Notes: generated from the letters alone by a model not told the origin. 64,000 nt of DNA from Vibrio sp. 10N.261.45.E2 (GCF_002875705.1 NZ_MCZZ01000111.1:113007-177006); one strand, 5' to 3'. Shown: positions 35,882 through 47,422, counted from the first letter of the stretch. Program-made: numbers and translations.

Positions 35882-37858
35882 TTGAGTGACATGGCAAAAA
35901 ATTTAATTCTGTGGCTTGTTATCGCGGTAGTGTTGATGTCGGTTTTCCAGAGCTTTGGTCCTGGGGAAAGTAACGGCAGAGCAGTAGATTACACCACGTT
36001 TGTACAGGAAGTTGGCCAAGGCCAGATTCAAGACGCACAGTTCAATAACAGCGAAATCACTTTCACTCGTCGTGGTGGTGGTTCTAAGTATGTAACTTAC
36101 ATGCCTGTTTATGATCAAAAGCTACTTGATGACTTAATTAATCAAAACGTAAAAGTTCAGGGTACACCACCTGAAGAGCAGAGCCTGCTTGGCACTATCT
36201 TCATCTCTTGGTTCCCAATGATCTTACTGATTGGTGTATGGATTTTCTTCATGCGTCAAATGCAAGGCGGCGGCGGCGGTAAAGGCGCGATGTCTTTCGG
36301 TAAGAGTAAAGCTCGAATGATGAGCGAAGAACAGATCAAAACGATGTTTGCTGATGTTGCGGGTTGTGACGAAGCAAAAGAAGACGTGAAAGAGCTTGTG
36401 GATTATCTTCGTGACCCAAGCCGCTTCCAAAAACTAGGTGGTAAGATCCCTACAGGTATCCTGTTGGTTGGTCCTCCTGGTACGGGTAAAACATTGCTTG
36501 CAAAAGCGATTGCCGGTGAAGCAAAAGTACCGTTCTTTACTATCTCTGGTTCTGACTTCGTTGAAATGTTTGTTGGTGTTGGTGCATCTCGTGTGCGTGA
36601 CATGTTCGAACAAGCGAAGAAAGCTGCACCTTGTATCATCTTTATCGATGAAATCGATGCGGTAGGTCGCCAACGTGGCGCTGGTGTTGGTGGTGGTCAT
36701 GATGAACGTGAACAAACACTGAACCAAATGCTAGTTGAAATGGATGGTTTCGAAGGTAACGAAGGTATTATCGTTATCGCTGCGACTAACCGTCCAGACG
36801 TACTAGACCCTGCATTACTTCGTCCTGGTCGTTTTGACCGTCAAGTTGTGGTTGGTCTACCTGATGTACGTGGTCGTGAACAGATTCTTAAAGTGCACAT
36901 GCGTAAAGTGCCACTGTCAGGCGATGTTGAACCATCTCTGATTGCTCGCGGTACACCAGGCTTCTCTGGTGCAGATCTTGCGAACCTTGTGAACGAAGCG
37001 GCGCTATTTGCAGCTCGTGGTAACAAGCGCAACGTATCTATGGTTGAGTTTGAACTTGCTAAAGATAAAATCATGATGGGTGCTGAGCGCCGTTCAATGG
37101 TGATGTCTGAAGAAGTGAAAGAGTCAACGGCTTACCACGAAGCGGGTCACGCAATTGTTGGCCGTTTGGTACCAGAACACGATCCCGTGTATAAGGTTTC
37201 AATCATTCCACGTGGTCGTGCACTTGGTGTAACCATGTACTTGCCAGAACAAGACCGTGTAAGTATGTCTCGCCAGCATCTAGAATCAATGATCTCTAGC
37301 TTGTACGGTGGTCGTCTGGCTGAAGAACTTATCTACGGTAAAGACAAGGTTTCAACTGGTGCGTCAAACGATATCGAACGAGCAACTGATATTGCTCGTA
37401 AGATGGTAACGCAGTGGGGCTTCTCTGAGAAACTAGGTCCTCTTCTTTACGCTGAAGAAGAAGGTGAAGTTTTCCTAGGCCGTGGCATGAGCCAAGCTAA
37501 GCACGTTTCTGATGATACGACTAAGCTGATCGATGAAGAGATTCGTATTCTTATCGACCGCAACTACGACCGAGCGAAGAAGATTCTTGAAGAGAACATG
37601 GATATCATGCACTCGATGAAAGATGCGCTAATGAAGTTTGAAACGATTGATGCAGGTCAGATTGATGACTTGATGGAACGTAAAGACGACATTCGTGAGC
37701 CAGCTGGTTGGGGTGATCAGGTAAAAGCTGAGCCTGCAAAGGAAGAAGCAAAACCTGAAGCTAAGGCTGAAGAAGTTAAAGCGGAACCGAAAGCTGAAGA
37801 GTCAAAAGTTGAAGAAGTTAAATCTGAAACAGATGATGCTCAAAACAAAGATTCTTAA
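35882..37858 (+). CDS. ftsH: ATP-dependent zinc metalloprotease FtsH
   Basis: A 658-aa membrane AAA+ protease. There are two membrane helices (about 8-25 and 100-122). The AAA domain has Walker A GPPGTGKT and Walker B FIDEIDA. The second region of homology is in [18 protein letters not shown] and the zinc site is HEAGH. It degrades LpxC, SecY and other unassembled membrane proteins. Start: the TTG at 35882 is spaced 8 nt from GAGG, whereas the ATG at 35891 (MAKNLILW) is 17 nt away; either is possible. The tail after residue 615 is a low-complexity K/E/A/P stretch not found in E. coli FtsH. Confidence 0.95.
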   Translation: MSDMAKNLILWLVIAVVLMSVFQSFGPGESNGRAVDYTTFVQEVGQGQIQDAQFNNSEITFTRRGGGSKYVTYMPVYDQKLLDDLINQNVKVQGTPPEEQSLLGTIFISWFPMILLIGVWIFFMRQMQGGGGGKGAMSFGKSKARMMSEEQIKTMFADVAGCDEAKEDVKELVDYLRDPSRFQKLGGKIPTGILLVGPPGTGKTLLAKAIAGEAKVPFFTISGSDFVEMFVGVGASRVRDMFEQAKKAAPCIIFIDEIDAVGRQRGAGVGGGHDEREQTLNQMLVEMDGFEGNEGIIVIAATNRPDVLDPALLRPGRFDRQVVVGLPDVRGREQILKVHMRKVPLSGDVEPSLIARGTPGFSGADLANLVNEAALFAARGNKRNVSMVEFELAKDKIMMGAERRSMVMSEEVKESTAYHEAGHAIVGRLVPEHDPVYKVSIIPRGRALGVTMYLPEQDRVSMSRQHLESMISSLYGGRLAEELIYGKDKVSTGASNDIERATDIARKMVTQWGFSEKLGPLLYAEEEGEVFLGRGMSQAKHVSDDTTKLIDEEIRILIDRNYDRAKKILEENMDIMHSMKDALMKFETIDAGQIDDLMERKDDIREPAGWGDQVKAEPAKEEAKPEAKAEEVKAEPKAEESKVEEVKSETDDAQNKDS

Positions 37859-37875
37859 TCACTAAGCTATAAATT

Positions 37876-37902
37876 AAAACCCTGAGTACGCTCAGGGTTT
37901 TT
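37876..37902 (+). terminator. Terminator after ftsH
   Basis: AAAACCCTGAG / CTCAGGGTTTTT with a TACG tetraloop. folP follows 43 bp later, so read-through may supply folP-glmM. Confidence 0.88.
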
Positions 37903-37944
37903 CTGTTTATAGCCAAGATGTTTTACCTTTAAGACCTGCCTTTC

Positions 37945-38775
37945 ATGATATTAAAAGCACATAATAAAACGCTCGTTTTAGACCGCCCACATGTGATGGG
38001 TATCCTCAATGTCACGCCAGATTCTTTCTCTGATGGCGGAAAATTCAGTTCATTAGATAATGCCATACTGCAAGCAGAGCGAATGATTCAAGCCGGTGTT
38101 AGCATTATTGATATTGGTGGTGAATCAACTCGCCCGGGAGCGCCAGATGTAACTTTAGAAGAAGAACTCTCTCGCGTTATCCCTGCCATTAAAGCTATTC
38201 GCGCCAAATTTGATGTGTGGATCTCTATTGATACTAGTAAAGCTGAAGTGATGCGCCAAGCCGTTGAAGCGGGCGCTGATTTGATCAATGATGTGCGCGC
38301 ATTACAAGAACCCGGAGCTTTAGAAGCGGCCGCTAATGCTAATGTGCCAGTTTGCCTAATGCACATGAAAGGTCAGCCAAGAACCATGCAAGCCAACCCA
38401 AATTACGACGATGTCTTAGCGGATGTTGAAGCTTTCTTAAAAGAAAGGGTGGAAGTTTGTGAGGCTGTTGGCATATCAAAAGAGCAGCTGATTCTGGACC
38501 CTGGTTTTGGTTTTGGTAAAACCATTGAGCATAATTACCACCTACTAGCGCACTTCGAAAAATTTCACAGACTTGGGTTACCTGTCTTAGCGGGGATGTC
38601 GAGAAAGTCGATGATCTTTAAGCTACTAGACAAAGCCCCAGCTGATTGCATGGTCGCTAGCGTGACCTGCGCTACTATCGCTGCTATGAAGGGTGCACAA
38701 ATTATTCGCGTTCACGATGTTGAAGATACATTGGAAGCGATGAAGATAATTGAAGTGATGAATAACAATCACTAA
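37945..38775 (+). CDS. folP: Dihydropteroate synthase
   Basis: A 276-aa TIM-barrel enzyme that condenses 6-hydroxymethyl-dihydropterin pyrophosphate with p-aminobenzoate in folate synthesis. It is the sulfonamide target. Signatures are MGILNVTPDSFSDGGKF, IIDIGGESTRPGA and LILDPGFGFGKTIEHN. It lies 21 bp upstream of glmM, the conserved ftsH-folP-glmM order. Confidence 0.95.
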   Translation: MILKAHNKTLVLDRPHVMGILNVTPDSFSDGGKFSSLDNAILQAERMIQAGVSIIDIGGESTRPGAPDVTLEEELSRVIPAIKAIRAKFDVWISIDTSKAEVMRQAVEAGADLINDVRALQEPGALEAAANANVPVCLMHMKGQPRTMQANPNYDDVLADVEAFLKERVEVCEAVGISKEQLILDPGFGFGKTIEHNYHLLAHFEKFHRLGLPVLAGMSRKSMIFKLLDKAPADCMVASVTCATIAAMKGAQIIRVHDVEDTLEAMKIIEVMNNNH

Positions 38776-38796
38776 TCATAATTAAGGAAAATCAAT

Positions 38797-40137
38797 ATGT
38801 CTGATAAAAGACGTTACTTCGGTACAGATGGTGTACGTGGCAAAGTTGGCCAGTACCCGATTACACCTGATTTTGTACTGAAGCTTGGCTGGGCTGCAGG
38901 TCGTGTTCTTGCAAAACAAGGCACAAAGAAAGTGATCATTGGTAAAGATACTCGTATCTCTGGCTATATGCTTGAGTCTGCATTAGAAGCTGGCCTTGCT
39001 GCTGCGGGTCTTCAGGCTACGTTTACAGGCCCAATGCCAACACCTGCTGTTGCTTATCTAACACAAACCTTCCGCGCTGAAGCGGGGATCGTTATCTCTG
39101 CATCGCATAACCCATATTACGATAACGGTATCAAGTTCTTCTCTTCTGAAGGCACAAAACTGCCAGACGATATCGAGTTGGCGATTGAAGCTGAACTTGA
39201 TAAAGATATCGAATGTGTTGACTCATTCGATCTTGGTAAAGCGGTACGTTTGAACGATGCCGCAGGTCGTTATATTGAATTCTGTAAGAGCACGTTCCCT
39301 AATCAGATGACGCTTGCAGGAATGAAGATTGTTGTCGATTGTGCTCATGGTGCGACTTACCACATTGCTCCTGCGGTATTTAAAGAGCTAGGTGCTGAGG
39401 TTGTTGCTATTGGTGTTGAGCCAAACGGCACTAACATCAACCACGAAGTGGGTGCAACGGATGTACGTGCACTACAAGCGAAAGTGCTTGAAGAAAAAGC
39501 AGCATTAGGTCTTGGCTTTGATGGTGACGGCGACCGTATCATCATGGTTGATGAACTAGGTAACAAGGTTGATGGTGACCAGATCGCTTACATTATTGCT
39601 CGTGATGCATTGCGTCGTGGTGAGTTGAAAGGCGGCGTTGTTGGTACACTAATGACTAACCTTGGTATGGAAAACGGCCTTAAACAGCTAGGTATTCCAT
39701 TCGTGCGCGCGGCAGTTGGCGACCGTTACGTAATGGAGCAACTATTAGCAAAAGGTTGGAAGATCGGTGCTGAAAACTCGGGTCACGTTATCCTGTTAGA
39801 TAAAGTGACAACGGGTGATGCTATCGTTGCTGCTCTGCAAGTATTAGCTTCAGTTGTTGATAGCGAAATGACATTGAATGAGCTTTCTCAAGGCATGACG
39901 TTGTACCCGCAAGTTCTAGAGAACGTTCGTTTCAGCGGAGACTCAAATCCACTAGAAGCAGAAGCAGTGAAAGCAGCGGTTGTAGAAGTGGAAGCTGAAC
40001 TTGGCGAGAAAGGCCGTGTACTATTACGTAAGTCTGGTACAGAGCCACTACTGCGTGTCATGGTTGACGGTGAAGATGCTGAGCTTGTTCAAGCGTCTGC
40101 GCTTAAGATTGCCGATGCAGTAAAAGCAAACTGCTAA
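38797..40137 (+). CDS. glmM: Phosphoglucosamine mutase
   Basis: A 446-aa alpha-D-phosphohexomutase that converts GlcN-6-P to GlcN-1-P for UDP-GlcNAc synthesis. It begins with the diagnostic [17 protein letters not shown]. The phosphoserine loop is [12 protein letters not shown], the metal-binding loop GFDGDGDRI and the phosphate-binding loop [25 protein letters not shown] precedes the ATG. It is a distinct clade from the chitin-operon mutase at 1-463. Confidence 0.96.
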   Translation: MSDKRRYFGTDGVRGKVGQYPITPDFVLKLGWAAGRVLAKQGTKKVIIGKDTRISGYMLESALEAGLAAAGLQATFTGPMPTPAVAYLTQTFRAEAGIVISASHNPYYDNGIKFFSSEGTKLPDDIELAIEAELDKDIECVDSFDLGKAVRLNDAAGRYIEFCKSTFPNQMTLAGMKIVVDCAHGATYHIAPAVFKELGAEVVAIGVEPNGTNINHEVGATDVRALQAKVLEEKAALGLGFDGDGDRIIMVDELGNKVDGDQIAYIIARDALRRGELKGGVVGTLMTNLGMENGLKQLGIPFVRAAVGDRYVMEQLLAKGWKIGAENSGHVILLDKVTTGDAIVAALQVLASVVDSEMTLNELSQGMTLYPQVLENVRFSGDSNPLEAEAVKAAVVEVEAELGEKGRVLLRKSGTEPLLRVMVDGEDAELVQASALKIADAVKANC

Positions 40138-40219
40138 TTTAACCTCTTACGTAACAGGTGCAACGAATAGCGCCTGTGGTTAGAAATGATTAACTTATAT
40201 AACGGTTAAAAGATATAAC

Positions 40220-40268
40220 GGTCAAAAGAGACGTAAATGAGTTTTGTGTCGCTTTTGACCTTTTTTTG
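40220..40268 (+). terminator. Rho-independent terminator of glmM
   Basis: GGTCAAAAG-A-GAC / GTC-G-CTTTTGACC closes a 15-nt loop and is followed by seven Ts. The rest of the 294-bp glmM-secG gap holds the secG promoter and leader; no ORF is supported there. Confidence 0.8.
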
Positions 40269-40431
40269 ACCATTCACTTGGTAAAGGCTTATTTTTTAGC
40301 AAATTCTCCTTGTCAGCCATCGTCGCATTCGCTAGTATTGCTCGGCCTTCAGTTAGGAGGTCGCTAGCCTTGTTCTTAAAAATAGTTTTTTGAACGGCGC
40401 TGGCTCAACAATTAGGAACATAGGTGGAAAA

Positions 40432-40764
40432 ATGTTTACAGTTCTACTTGTGATTTACCTGTTGGCAGCGCTTGGTGTAATTGGCCTAGTGTTGATTCAA
40501 CAAGGTAAAGGCGCAGATATGGGAGCCTCTTTCGGTGCTGGCGCTTCAAACACTGTGTTTGGTGCTGGTGGCTCAGGAAATTTCCTTACCCGAATGACTG
40601 CAATTTTTGCAACTACATTTTTTATCCTTAGCTTAGTGCTTGGTAATATGTCTACACATAAAACCGAGTCGCAATGGATTGACCCGACTCAAGGTCAGGT
40701 GATTCAACAAGCTGGTGATGCAGTGAGTGAAGTTCCGGCGCAAGGCGACGAAATTCCACAATAA
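40432..40764 (+). CDS. secG: Protein translocase subunit SecG
   Basis: A 110-aa small Sec translocon subunit with two membrane helices (about 1-22 and 55-75). They flank the glycine-rich cytoplasmic loop [27 protein letters not shown] region typical of SecG. The ATG at 40432 follows AGGTGGAAAA. An upstream frame extension of 14 codons does not fit the family. It is followed 16 bp later by tRNA-Leu, the conserved secG-leuU arrangement. Confidence 0.95.
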   Translation: MFTVLLVIYLLAALGVIGLVLIQQGKGADMGASFGAGASNTVFGAGGSGNFLTRMTAIFATTFFILSLVLGNMSTHKTESQWIDPTQGQVIQQAGDAVSEVPAQGDEIPQ

Positions 40765-40780
40765 TCTGTAAAGATTTGAT

Positions 40781-40865
40781 GCCGAGATGGTGAAATTGGT
40801 AGACACGCTAGCATGAGGTGCTAGTGCCTTAGGGTGTGAGGGTTCGAGTCCCTCTCTCGGCACCA
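40781..40865 (+). tRNA. leuU: tRNA-Leu (anticodon GAG)
   Basis: An 85-nt tRNA with acceptor GCCGAGA / TCTCGGC plus A and an encoded CCA. The anticodon stem is CTAGC / GCTAG with loop ATGAGGT, giving anticodon GAG. The long variable arm is typical of tRNA-Leu and the T-loop is GGTTCGAGTCC. It lies 16 bp after secG and is probably co-transcribed with it. Confidence 0.96.
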
Positions 40866-40876
40866 TGTTTACAAAC

Positions 40877-40904
40877 TTGTAAAACATCTTGTTGAGCGTA
40901 TAAT
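40877..40904 (+). promoter_or_regulatory. Promoter of the initiator tRNA / rimP-nusA-infB operon
   Basis: -35 TTGTAA (40877-40882), a 16-bp spacer and a perfect -10 TATAAT (40899-40904). The GC-rich stretch GCTCGC follows, a discriminator type common at stable-RNA promoters under stringent control. Confidence 0.75.
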
Positions 40905-40918
40905 GCTCGCAAGTCGGA

Positions 40919-40995
<77 letters not shown>

Positions 40996-41110
40996 ATTTC
41001 AATGCTATTATATAGCTTGTATTGGTAGCAAGTTTGCACAGTGTGAACCTCACTGTGAGTTAAGTGCGATATCGAATGTGATGGCACTTAACATATAAGG
41101 GTCCAGCAAC

Positions 41111-41137
41111 AAAAACCCCGGCTTATACGGGGTTTTT
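41111..41137 (+). terminator. Terminator 1 downstream of metY
   Basis: AAAAACCCCG / CGGGGTTTTTT with a short loop. It would separate the tRNA from the protein genes unless antitermination or read-through occurs. Upstream, 41059-41092 has a further GTTAAGTGC / GCACTTAAC stem. Confidence 0.88.
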
Positions 41138-41192
41138 TGTTATCTAAGCATTTGTAAATGCGTTTAGATAATGTTTGCTTGGAATTTAAATT

Positions 41193-41212
41193 GGGCTTTG
41201 AGCCCTTTTTTT
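41193..41212 (+). terminator. Terminator 2 just upstream of rimP
   Basis: Compact GGGCT-TTG-AGCCC stem followed by seven Ts, ending 17 bp before the rimP ATG. Together with the previous hairpin it forms a tandem attenuator-like arrangement ahead of nusA. Confidence 0.75.
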
Positions 41213-41229
41213 GTTTCTGGAGTGGTTAA

Positions 41230-41685
41230 ATGACTGGTTTAGAAAGACAACTTACTGAAATGCTTGACGCTCCAGTAGCAGCATCAGGTTATGAGTTAGT
41301 TGGATTAGAATTTATTCGTGCTGGTGAGCACTCAACGCTACGTATTTACATCGATTCACCAAACGGTATCAATGTAGATGATTGCGCTGAAGTTAGTCAC
41401 CAAGTAAGTGCCGTAATGGATGTTGAAGATCCAATTTCAGTGGCTTATAACCTTGAAGTGTCTTCACCAGGTTTAGAGAGACCACTGTTCAAAGCAGAGC
41501 ATTACCAACAATTTATTGGTCACGAGGTAAGCATCGTTTTGAAAATGGCTGTCGGCAACCGTCGTAAATGGAAAGGTGATATCCAATCTATCGAAGGCGA
41601 GACAGTGAAAGTATTGGTTGAAGGACAAGAAGAAGAATTCGTCCTGAGCAATATTGCGAAAGCTAACCTGATCCCTAAATTTTAG
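41230..41685 (+). CDS. rimP: Ribosome maturation factor RimP
   Basis: A 151-aa protein needed for 30S subunit maturation. The N-terminal alpha/beta domain contains [23 protein letters not shown], and a C-terminal SH3-like domain follows. TGGAG lies upstream of the ATG. It is the first protein gene after tandem terminators and lies 35 bp before nusA. Confidence 0.94.
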   Translation: MTGLERQLTEMLDAPVAASGYELVGLEFIRAGEHSTLRIYIDSPNGINVDDCAEVSHQVSAVMDVEDPISVAYNLEVSSPGLERPLFKAEHYQQFIGHEVSIVLKMAVGNRRKWKGDIQSIEGETVKVLVEGQEEEFVLSNIAKANLIPKF

Positions 41686-41720
41686 TTCTCCTAGAGAGAA
41701 GAGCTTAAGAGGCTAGATTA

Positions 41721-43208
41721 ATGAACAAAGAAATTTTGGCGGTAGTAGAAGCTGTTTCTAATGAGAAAGCAGTTCCTCGTGAGCGTATTTTTGAAGCGCT
41801 TGAAATCGCGCTTGCAACGGCAACAAAAAAGAAAAGCGAACTAGAAATTGAAGTTCGTGTTGAAATCGACCGTAAAACGGGTGATTTCGAAACTTTCCGT
41901 CGTTGGGAAGCTGTTGAGGAAGTTGAATTCCCAACAAGAGAAATCTCTCTTGAAGCTGCAAAGTACGATGATCCAGAGATCGAACTTGGCGGTTTCATTG
42001 AAGATGACATCGAATCAGTTACATTTGACCGTATTACGACTCAAACAGCTAAGCAAGTTATCGTACAAAAAGTACGTGAAGCTGAGCGTGCTCAAATCGT
42101 TGAACAGTTCATCGACAATGAAGGCGAGCTAGTAACTGGCGCAGTTAAGAAAGTTAACCGTGACACTATTATCCTAGACCTAGGTAACAACGCTGAAGCG
42201 GTAATCCTTCGTGATGACCAACTTCCTCGTGAAAACTTCCGTCCAGGTGACCGTGTTCGTGGTCTTCTTTACGCAGTTAAACCAGAAGCTCGTGGTTTCC
42301 AGCTTTTCGTTACTCGTTCGAAGCCAGAAATGCTAGCTGAACTATTCCGTGTTGAAGTGCCTGAGATTGGTGAAGAGCTAATTGAACTTAAAGGTGCTGC
42401 ACGTGACGCTGGTTCTCGTGCTAAAATCGCTGTGAAAACAAACGACAAACGTATTGACCCTGTTGGTGCGTGTGTTGGTATGCGTGGTGCACGTGTACAA
42501 GCTGTTTCTAACGACCTTGGCGGTGAGCGTATCGATATCGTTCTTTGGGATGATAACCCGGCGCAATTCGTAATCAACGCAATGGCTCCTGCTGATGTTG
42601 CTTCTATCATCGTTGATGAAGATGCACACTCTATGGATATCGCTGTTGAAGCGGATAACCTAGCACAAGCAATTGGCCGTAGTGGTCAAAACGTACGTCT
42701 AGCTTCTCAACTTACTGGTTGGGAACTAAATGTAATGACTGTTGCTGATCTAGAGAAGAAGCACCAAGAAGAAGCTGTTGCTTCTATTGAAAACTTCATG
42801 AAGCACCTAGACATCGAAGAAGACTTTGCTCAAATGCTTGTTGAAGAAGGCTTCTCAACACTTGAAGAAGTAGCTTACGTTCCTGTGAACGAGCTTCTTG
42901 AAGTTGATGGTCTAGACGAAGGTATCGTTGAAGAACTACGTAACCGCGCGAAAGACGCACTGACTACTCTAGCGCTAGCGAAAGAAGAAACTTTCGACGG
43001 TGTTGAGCCAGCTGAAGACTTACTTGCACTTGAAGGTCTTGAGCGTGAAATGGCTTACAAGCTAGCAGCAAAAGGCGTTGCGACATTGGAAGACCTAGCT
43101 GACCAAGGCGTTGATGAACTAGAAGGCATCGAAGACCTAACTGCAGAGCGTGCTGGCGAGCTAATTATGGCTGCGCGTAACATCTGTTGGTTCGGCGACG
43201 AAGAATAA
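41721..43208 (+). CDS. nusA: Transcription termination/antitermination factor NusA
   Basis: A 495-aa RNA polymerase-binding factor. Domains in order are NTD (1-125), S1 (about 135-200), KH1 and KH2 (about 200-345, with [15 protein letters not shown] and [12 protein letters not shown]), then two acidic repeats AR1 and AR2 (about 365-495). The length equals E. coli NusA. It promotes pausing and termination and joins lambda N-type and rrn antitermination complexes. The tandem terminators before rimP are a plausible site of autoregulation. Confidence 0.96.
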   Translation: MNKEILAVVEAVSNEKAVPRERIFEALEIALATATKKKSELEIEVRVEIDRKTGDFETFRRWEAVEEVEFPTREISLEAAKYDDPEIELGGFIEDDIESVTFDRITTQTAKQVIVQKVREAERAQIVEQFIDNEGELVTGAVKKVNRDTIILDLGNNAEAVILRDDQLPRENFRPGDRVRGLLYAVKPEARGFQLFVTRSKPEMLAELFRVEVPEIGEELIELKGAARDAGSRAKIAVKTNDKRIDPVGACVGMRGARVQAVSNDLGGERIDIVLWDDNPAQFVINAMAPADVASIIVDEDAHSMDIAVEADNLAQAIGRSGQNVRLASQLTGWELNVMTVADLEKKHQEEAVASIENFMKHLDIEEDFAQMLVEEGFSTLEEVAYVPVNELLEVDGLDEGIVEELRNRAKDALTTLALAKEETFDGVEPAEDLLALEGLEREMAYKLAAKGVATLEDLADQGVDELEGIEDLTAERAGELIMAARNICWFGDEE

Positions 43209-43230
43209 TTCAGCAAGGAGAGAAAGCGGT

Positions 43231-45921
43231 ATGACACAATTAACAGTTAAAGCACTGAGTGAAGAGATTGGTACGCCAGTTGACCGCTTAATTGAACAAC
43301 TTGCTGATGCAGGCATGAAGAAATCAGGGTCGGATCAAGTAACTGATTCAGAGAAGCAAACATTGCTAACGCACCTTAAAAAGGAGCACGGCGATACTTC
43401 TGGTGAAACAGAGCCGACTCGTTTAACTCTTCAACGCAAGACCCGCAGCACGCTAAGTGTTGCCGCTGGAGGCGGTAAGAGTAAGGATGTTCAAGTTGAA
43501 GTACGTAAAAAGCGTACGTACGTGAAGCGCAGCACTATTGAAGATGAAGCGAAACGTGAAGCTGAGGAAGCAGCTAATCGTGAAGCGGAAGAGAAAGCAC
43601 GACGCGATGCTGAAGAGCAAGCGAAACGTGATGCTGCAGAGAAAGCACAGCGCGAAGCTGAAGAAAAAGTAACACGTGAAGCGGATGCAAAACGTGAAGC
43701 TGAAGAGAAGGCTCAACGCGCACAAGCTGAAAAGGCTAAAAAAGACATGAATTCAAAAAATGCAGACGCTAACGCACAAGCGAAAAAAGAAGCGGATGAA
43801 CTTAAAGCTCGTCAAGAGCTAGAAGCTACTCGTAAAGCAGAAGCTGAAGCAGCTAAGCTTGTTGAAGAAGCTCGTAAGTTAGCAGAAGAGAACCAAGAAC
43901 GTTGGTCTGAAGAAGAGAAAAAGAAGAAAGAGCAAGAGAAATCTGCGGATTACCATGTGACTACTTCTACTTACGCTCGTGAAGCTGAAGATGCGGCAGA
44001 TAAGAAAGACGAGAAAGCACCTCGTCGTCGCAAGAAGAAAGCAGCTCCTGCTAACCAACCTGCAAACAACCGTGGTGGTCGTAACCAACGTGGTCGTGGC
44101 GGTAAAGGTAAGCTTGCTAAACCAACTTCAATGCAGCAAGGCTTCGATAAGTCAGCGACTGTTGCTAAATCTGACGTTGCTATCGGCGAAACTATCGTTG
44201 TTTCTGAACTGGCTAGCAAAATGTCAGTTAAAGCAACTGAAGTTATCAAAGTAATGATGAAGATGGGCGCTATGGCGACTATCAACCAAGTGATCGACCA
44301 AGAAACAGCACAACTTGTTGCTGAAGAAATGGGTCACAAGGTAATCCTACGTAAAGAAAACGAACTTGAAGAAGCAGTACTAGCTGACCGTGATAGCGAC
44401 GCTATCGCTGAAGGTCGTGCTCCTGTTGTTACTATCATGGGTCACGTTGACCACGGTAAAACTTCAACACTTGACTACATTCGTAAAGCACACGTTGCTT
44501 CTGGCGAAGCTGGCGGTATCACTCAGCACATTGGTGCTTACCACGTAGATACTGACAACGGCATGATCACTTTCCTTGATACTCCTGGACACGCGGCGTT
44601 TACAGCTATGCGTGCTCGTGGTGCTCAAGCGACAGATATCGTTGTACTTGTAGTAGCAGCAGACGATGGCGTAATGCCACAAACAATCGAAGCAATCCAG
44701 CACGCGAAAGCAGCAGGCGTTCCTCTGATTGTTGCAGTGAACAAGATCGATAAAGAGGGTGCAAACCCAGACAACGTTAAGAATGAGCTAGCTCAATACG
44801 ACGTTATCCCTGAAGAATGGGGCGGTGAGAACATCTTCGTTCACATCTCTGCAAAACAGGGTACAAACATCGATGGTCTTCTAGAAGCAATTCTTCTTCA
44901 GTCTGAAGTTCTTGAACTTACAGCGGTTAAAGAAGGCATGGCGTCTGGTGTTGTTGTTGAATCTCGTCTTGATAAAGGCCGTGGTCCAGTTGCAACAGTA
45001 CTAGTACAGTCTGGTACTCTAAACAAAGGCGACATCGTTCTTTGTGGTCAAGAGTACGGCCGTGTTCGTGCAATGCGCGATGAGAACGGTAGAGACATCG
45101 AAACTGCAGGTCCATCTATCCCTGTAGAAATTCTAGGTCTTTCTGGCGTACCTGCATCAGGTGACGAAGCGACTGTTGTACGTGATGAGCGTAAAGCACG
45201 TGAAGTTGCGAACTACCGTCAAGGTAAATTCCGTGATGTTAAACTAGCTCGCCAACAAAAAGCGAAACTAGAGAACATGTTCGCGAACATGACGGCTGGC
45301 GAAGTTGCTGAGCTTAACGTTGTACTTAAAGCTGACGTGCAAGGTTCTGTAGAAGCAATTGCTGACTCTCTACTGAAACTTTCAACTGACGAAGTTAAAG
45401 TGAACATCGTAGGTTCTGGTGTTGGTGGTATTACTGAAACTGATGCAACTCTTGCTGCAGCTTCTAACGCTATCATCCTTGGTTTCAACGTTCGTGCTGA
45501 CGCAACTGCGCGTAACACGGTTCAGAACGAAAACCTAGACCTACGTTACTACTCAATCATTTACCAACTGATTGACGAAGTTAAACAGGCGATGGGCGGT
45601 ATGCTTGCTCCTGAATTCCGTCAAGAGATCATTGGTCTTGCACAAGTTCGTGACGTATTTAAGTCGCCTAAACTTGGTGCAATCGCTGGTTGTATCGTTA
45701 CTGAAGGTACGATTAAGCGTAGCAACCCAATCCGTGTACTTCGTGACAACGTTGTTATCTACGAAGGTGAACTAGAGTCACTTCGTCGCTTTAAAGATGA
45801 CGTTCAAGAAGTTAAGAACGGTTACGAGTGTGGTGTCGGCGTTAAGAACTACAACGACGTTCGCGTTGGTGACCAGATCGAAGTATTCGAAATCGTTGAG
45901 GTTAAACGTACTCTAGACTAA
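43231..45921 (+). CDS. infB: Translation initiation factor IF-2
   Basis: An 896-aa GTPase that brings fMet-tRNA to the 30S subunit. It has a small IF2-N domain (1-55), then a highly charged A/E/K/R region (about 100-260) dominated by REAEEKA-like heptads. A second IF2-N subdomain (about 315-370) precedes the G domain with [14 protein letters not shown] and NKID motifs (about 395-565), followed by the beta-barrel and C-terminal fMet-binding domains. AAGGAGAG precedes the ATG. E. coli makes shorter forms from internal starts; I cannot identify them confidently here. Confidence 0.96.
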   Translation: MTQLTVKALSEEIGTPVDRLIEQLADAGMKKSGSDQVTDSEKQTLLTHLKKEHGDTSGETEPTRLTLQRKTRSTLSVAAGGGKSKDVQVEVRKKRTYVKRSTIEDEAKREAEEAANREAEEKARRDAEEQAKRDAAEKAQREAEEKVTREADAKREAEEKAQRAQAEKAKKDMNSKNADANAQAKKEADELKARQELEATRKAEAEAAKLVEEARKLAEENQERWSEEEKKKKEQEKSADYHVTTSTYAREAEDAADKKDEKAPRRRKKKAAPANQPANNRGGRNQRGRGGKGKLAKPTSMQQGFDKSATVAKSDVAIGETIVVSELASKMSVKATEVIKVMMKMGAMATINQVIDQETAQLVAEEMGHKVILRKENELEEAVLADRDSDAIAEGRAPVVTIMGHVDHGKTSTLDYIRKAHVASGEAGGITQHIGAYHVDTDNGMITFLDTPGHAAFTAMRARGAQATDIVVLVVAADDGVMPQTIEAIQHAKAAGVPLIVAVNKIDKEGANPDNVKNELAQYDVIPEEWGGENIFVHISAKQGTNIDGLLEAILLQSEVLELTAVKEGMASGVVVESRLDKGRGPVATVLVQSGTLNKGDIVLCGQEYGRVRAMRDENGRDIETAGPSIPVEILGLSGVPASGDEATVVRDERKAREVANYRQGKFRDVKLARQQKAKLENMFANMTAGEVAELNVVLKADVQGSVEAIADSLLKLSTDEVKVNIVGSGVGGITETDATLAAASNAIILGFNVRADATARNTVQNENLDLRYYSIIYQLIDEVKQAMGGMLAPEFRQEIIGLAQVRDVFKSPKLGAIAGCIVTEGTIKRSNPIRVLRDNVVIYEGELESLRRFKDDVQEVKNGYECGVGVKNYNDVRVGDQIEVFEIVEVKRTLD

Positions 45922-46003
45922 TCAGTCTGTACGACTCGACATATTGACTAAGGTTACTAACATTACTAGTAAAGGTAATAAGTAATCGGTTGTTGAATAC
46001 ACC

Positions 46004-46034
46004 ATGGGGGGCTGGTAATTACCAAGCCCCCCAT
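46004..46034 (+). other. Strong palindrome between infB and rbfA
   Basis: ATGGGGGGCT (46004-46013) pairs with AGCCCCCCAT (46025-46034). The inner GGTAA / TTACC continues the stem after one bulged A. It is followed by CTTTCT rather than a clean T-run. It lies 82 bp after infB and 21 bp before rbfA. Confidence 0.75.
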
Positions 46035-46055
46035 CTTTCTAAGTGAGAAAAGAAA

Positions 46056-46469
46056 ATGTCAAAAGAATTTAGCCGCACACAACGTGTGTCTCAGCAGCTT
46101 CAAAAAGAGCTTGCTCTTATCCTACAACGTGAAGTTCGTGACTCACGTATTGGTATGGTAACTATCTCAGACGTAGAAGTGTCTCGTGACCTTGCTTACG
46201 CAAAAGTGTTCGTGACTTTCCTATGTGTTGGTGAGCAAACACCTGAATCATGCCTTAAAGCTCTTAAAGAGCATGAAGTGCCAGTTCGTATGGCTCTTGG
46301 TAAGCGTATTCGCCACCGTCTAACGCCTGAAGTTCGTTTTACTTACGACAACACACTAGTAGAAGGCATGCGTATGTCTAATCTAGTAAGTGAAGTTCTG
46401 AACGACGACAAGCGCAAGCAAGAAGAAGCTGGCCGCACTGACGAAACTCAGTCTAAGGGCGAAGAGTAA
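46056..46469 (+). CDS. rbfA: Ribosome-binding factor A
   Basis: A 137-aa KH-like cold-shock and 30S maturation factor that binds near helix 1 of 16S rRNA. It begins [20 protein letters not shown] and contains the family motif [19 protein letters not shown]. It ends in a charged tail. Its TAA overlaps the truB ATG by one base (TAATG), indicating translational coupling. Confidence 0.95.
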   Translation: MSKEFSRTQRVSQQLQKELALILQREVRDSRIGMVTISDVEVSRDLAYAKVFVTFLCVGEQTPESCLKALKEHEVPVRMALGKRIRHRLTPEVRFTYDNTLVEGMRMSNLVSEVLNDDKRKQEEAGRTDETQSKGEE

Positions 46470-47422
46470 TGGCTCGCCGTCGTAAAGGTCGCCCTATCAA
46501 CGGGGTAATTCTATTAGATAAGCCGACAGGCATTTCGTCTAATGATGCACTGCAAAAAGTAAAGCGTATTTACTTTGCAGAGAAGGCAGGGCACACCGGT
46601 GCTTTGGATCCTCTTGCGACTGGCATGCTGCCAATTTGTCTTGGTGAAGCAACGAAGTTCTCTCAGTTTCTTCTCGATTCTGATAAGCGCTATGTTGTTA
46701 TCGCTAAGCTTGGTGAGCGTACCAATACCTCTGATTCTGATGGTGAAGTGGTAGAGACACGTGATGTAAACGTGACTCAAGAACAACTTGAGCGTTGTAT
46801 TGCGAGCTTCAAGGGTGAAACCGACCAGATACCATCAATGTTCTCTGCATTGAAGTATCAAGGTAAGCCTTTGTATGAATACGCACGCGCAGGTATCGAA
46901 GTGCCTCGTGAGTCTCGTAAGATCACTGTGTACTCAATTGAACTGCTTCGCTTTGAAGGTGATGAAGTTGAAATGGAAGTGCATTGTTCTAAAGGTACTT
47001 ACATCCGCACAATTACCGACGATCTCGGTGAAATGCTAGGTTGTGGTGCTCACGTGACCATGCTTCGTCGTACTGGTGTAGCGAAGTACCCATATGAGCG
47101 TATGGTGACTTTGGAACAACTGAACGAGATCTTAGAACAAGCGCAGGCGCAAGAAATTGCACCGAAAGAGCTGCTTGATCCACTGTTAATGCCAATGGAC
47201 ACTGCTGTTGAAGACTTACCAGAAGTAAATCTGAACGCGGAACTGACTGACCTGGTTCAGCACGGTATGCCAGTTCAGGTTGCTGGTGCACCAACTGAAG
47301 GCACGGTTCGTATGACAAGTGGCGAAGAGAAGCTGTTTGTCGGCGTAGCTCAGATTGCTGAAGATGGCCGAGTTGCACCCAAACGTTTGGTTGTTTTCAG
47401 AGATGAAGAGCCACAAGCGTAA
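46469..47422 (+). CDS. truB: tRNA pseudouridine-55 synthase TruB
   Basis: A 317-aa pseudouridine synthase that makes Psi55 in the T-loop of all elongator tRNAs. The catalytic Asp lies in [14 protein letters not shown] (about residue 48). Other landmarks are the KxxG(D/E) region [13 protein letters not shown] [15 protein letters not shown] and a C-terminal PUA-like domain. It is coupled to rbfA by the TAATG overlap. Confidence 0.95.
   Translation: MARRRKGRPINGVILLDKPTGISSNDALQKVKRIYFAEKAGHTGALDPLATGMLPICLGEATKFSQFLLDSDKRYVVIAKLGERTNTSDSDGEVVETRDVNVTQEQLERCIASFKGETDQIPSMFSALKYQGKPLYEYARAGIEVPRESRKITVYSIELLRFEGDEVEMEVHCSKGTYIRTITDDLGEMLGCGAHVTMLRRTGVAKYPYERMVTLEQLNEILEQAQAQEIAPKELLDPLLMPMDTAVEDLPEVNLNAELTDLVQHGMPVQVAGAPTEGTVRMTSGEEKLFVGVAQIAEDGRVAPKRLVVFRDEEPQA

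Noticed and set aside
43453..44285. Several antisense ORFs opposite the charged region of infB
   Set aside because: They follow from the biased A/E/K/R codons of infB and show low-complexity translations without ribosome binding sites.
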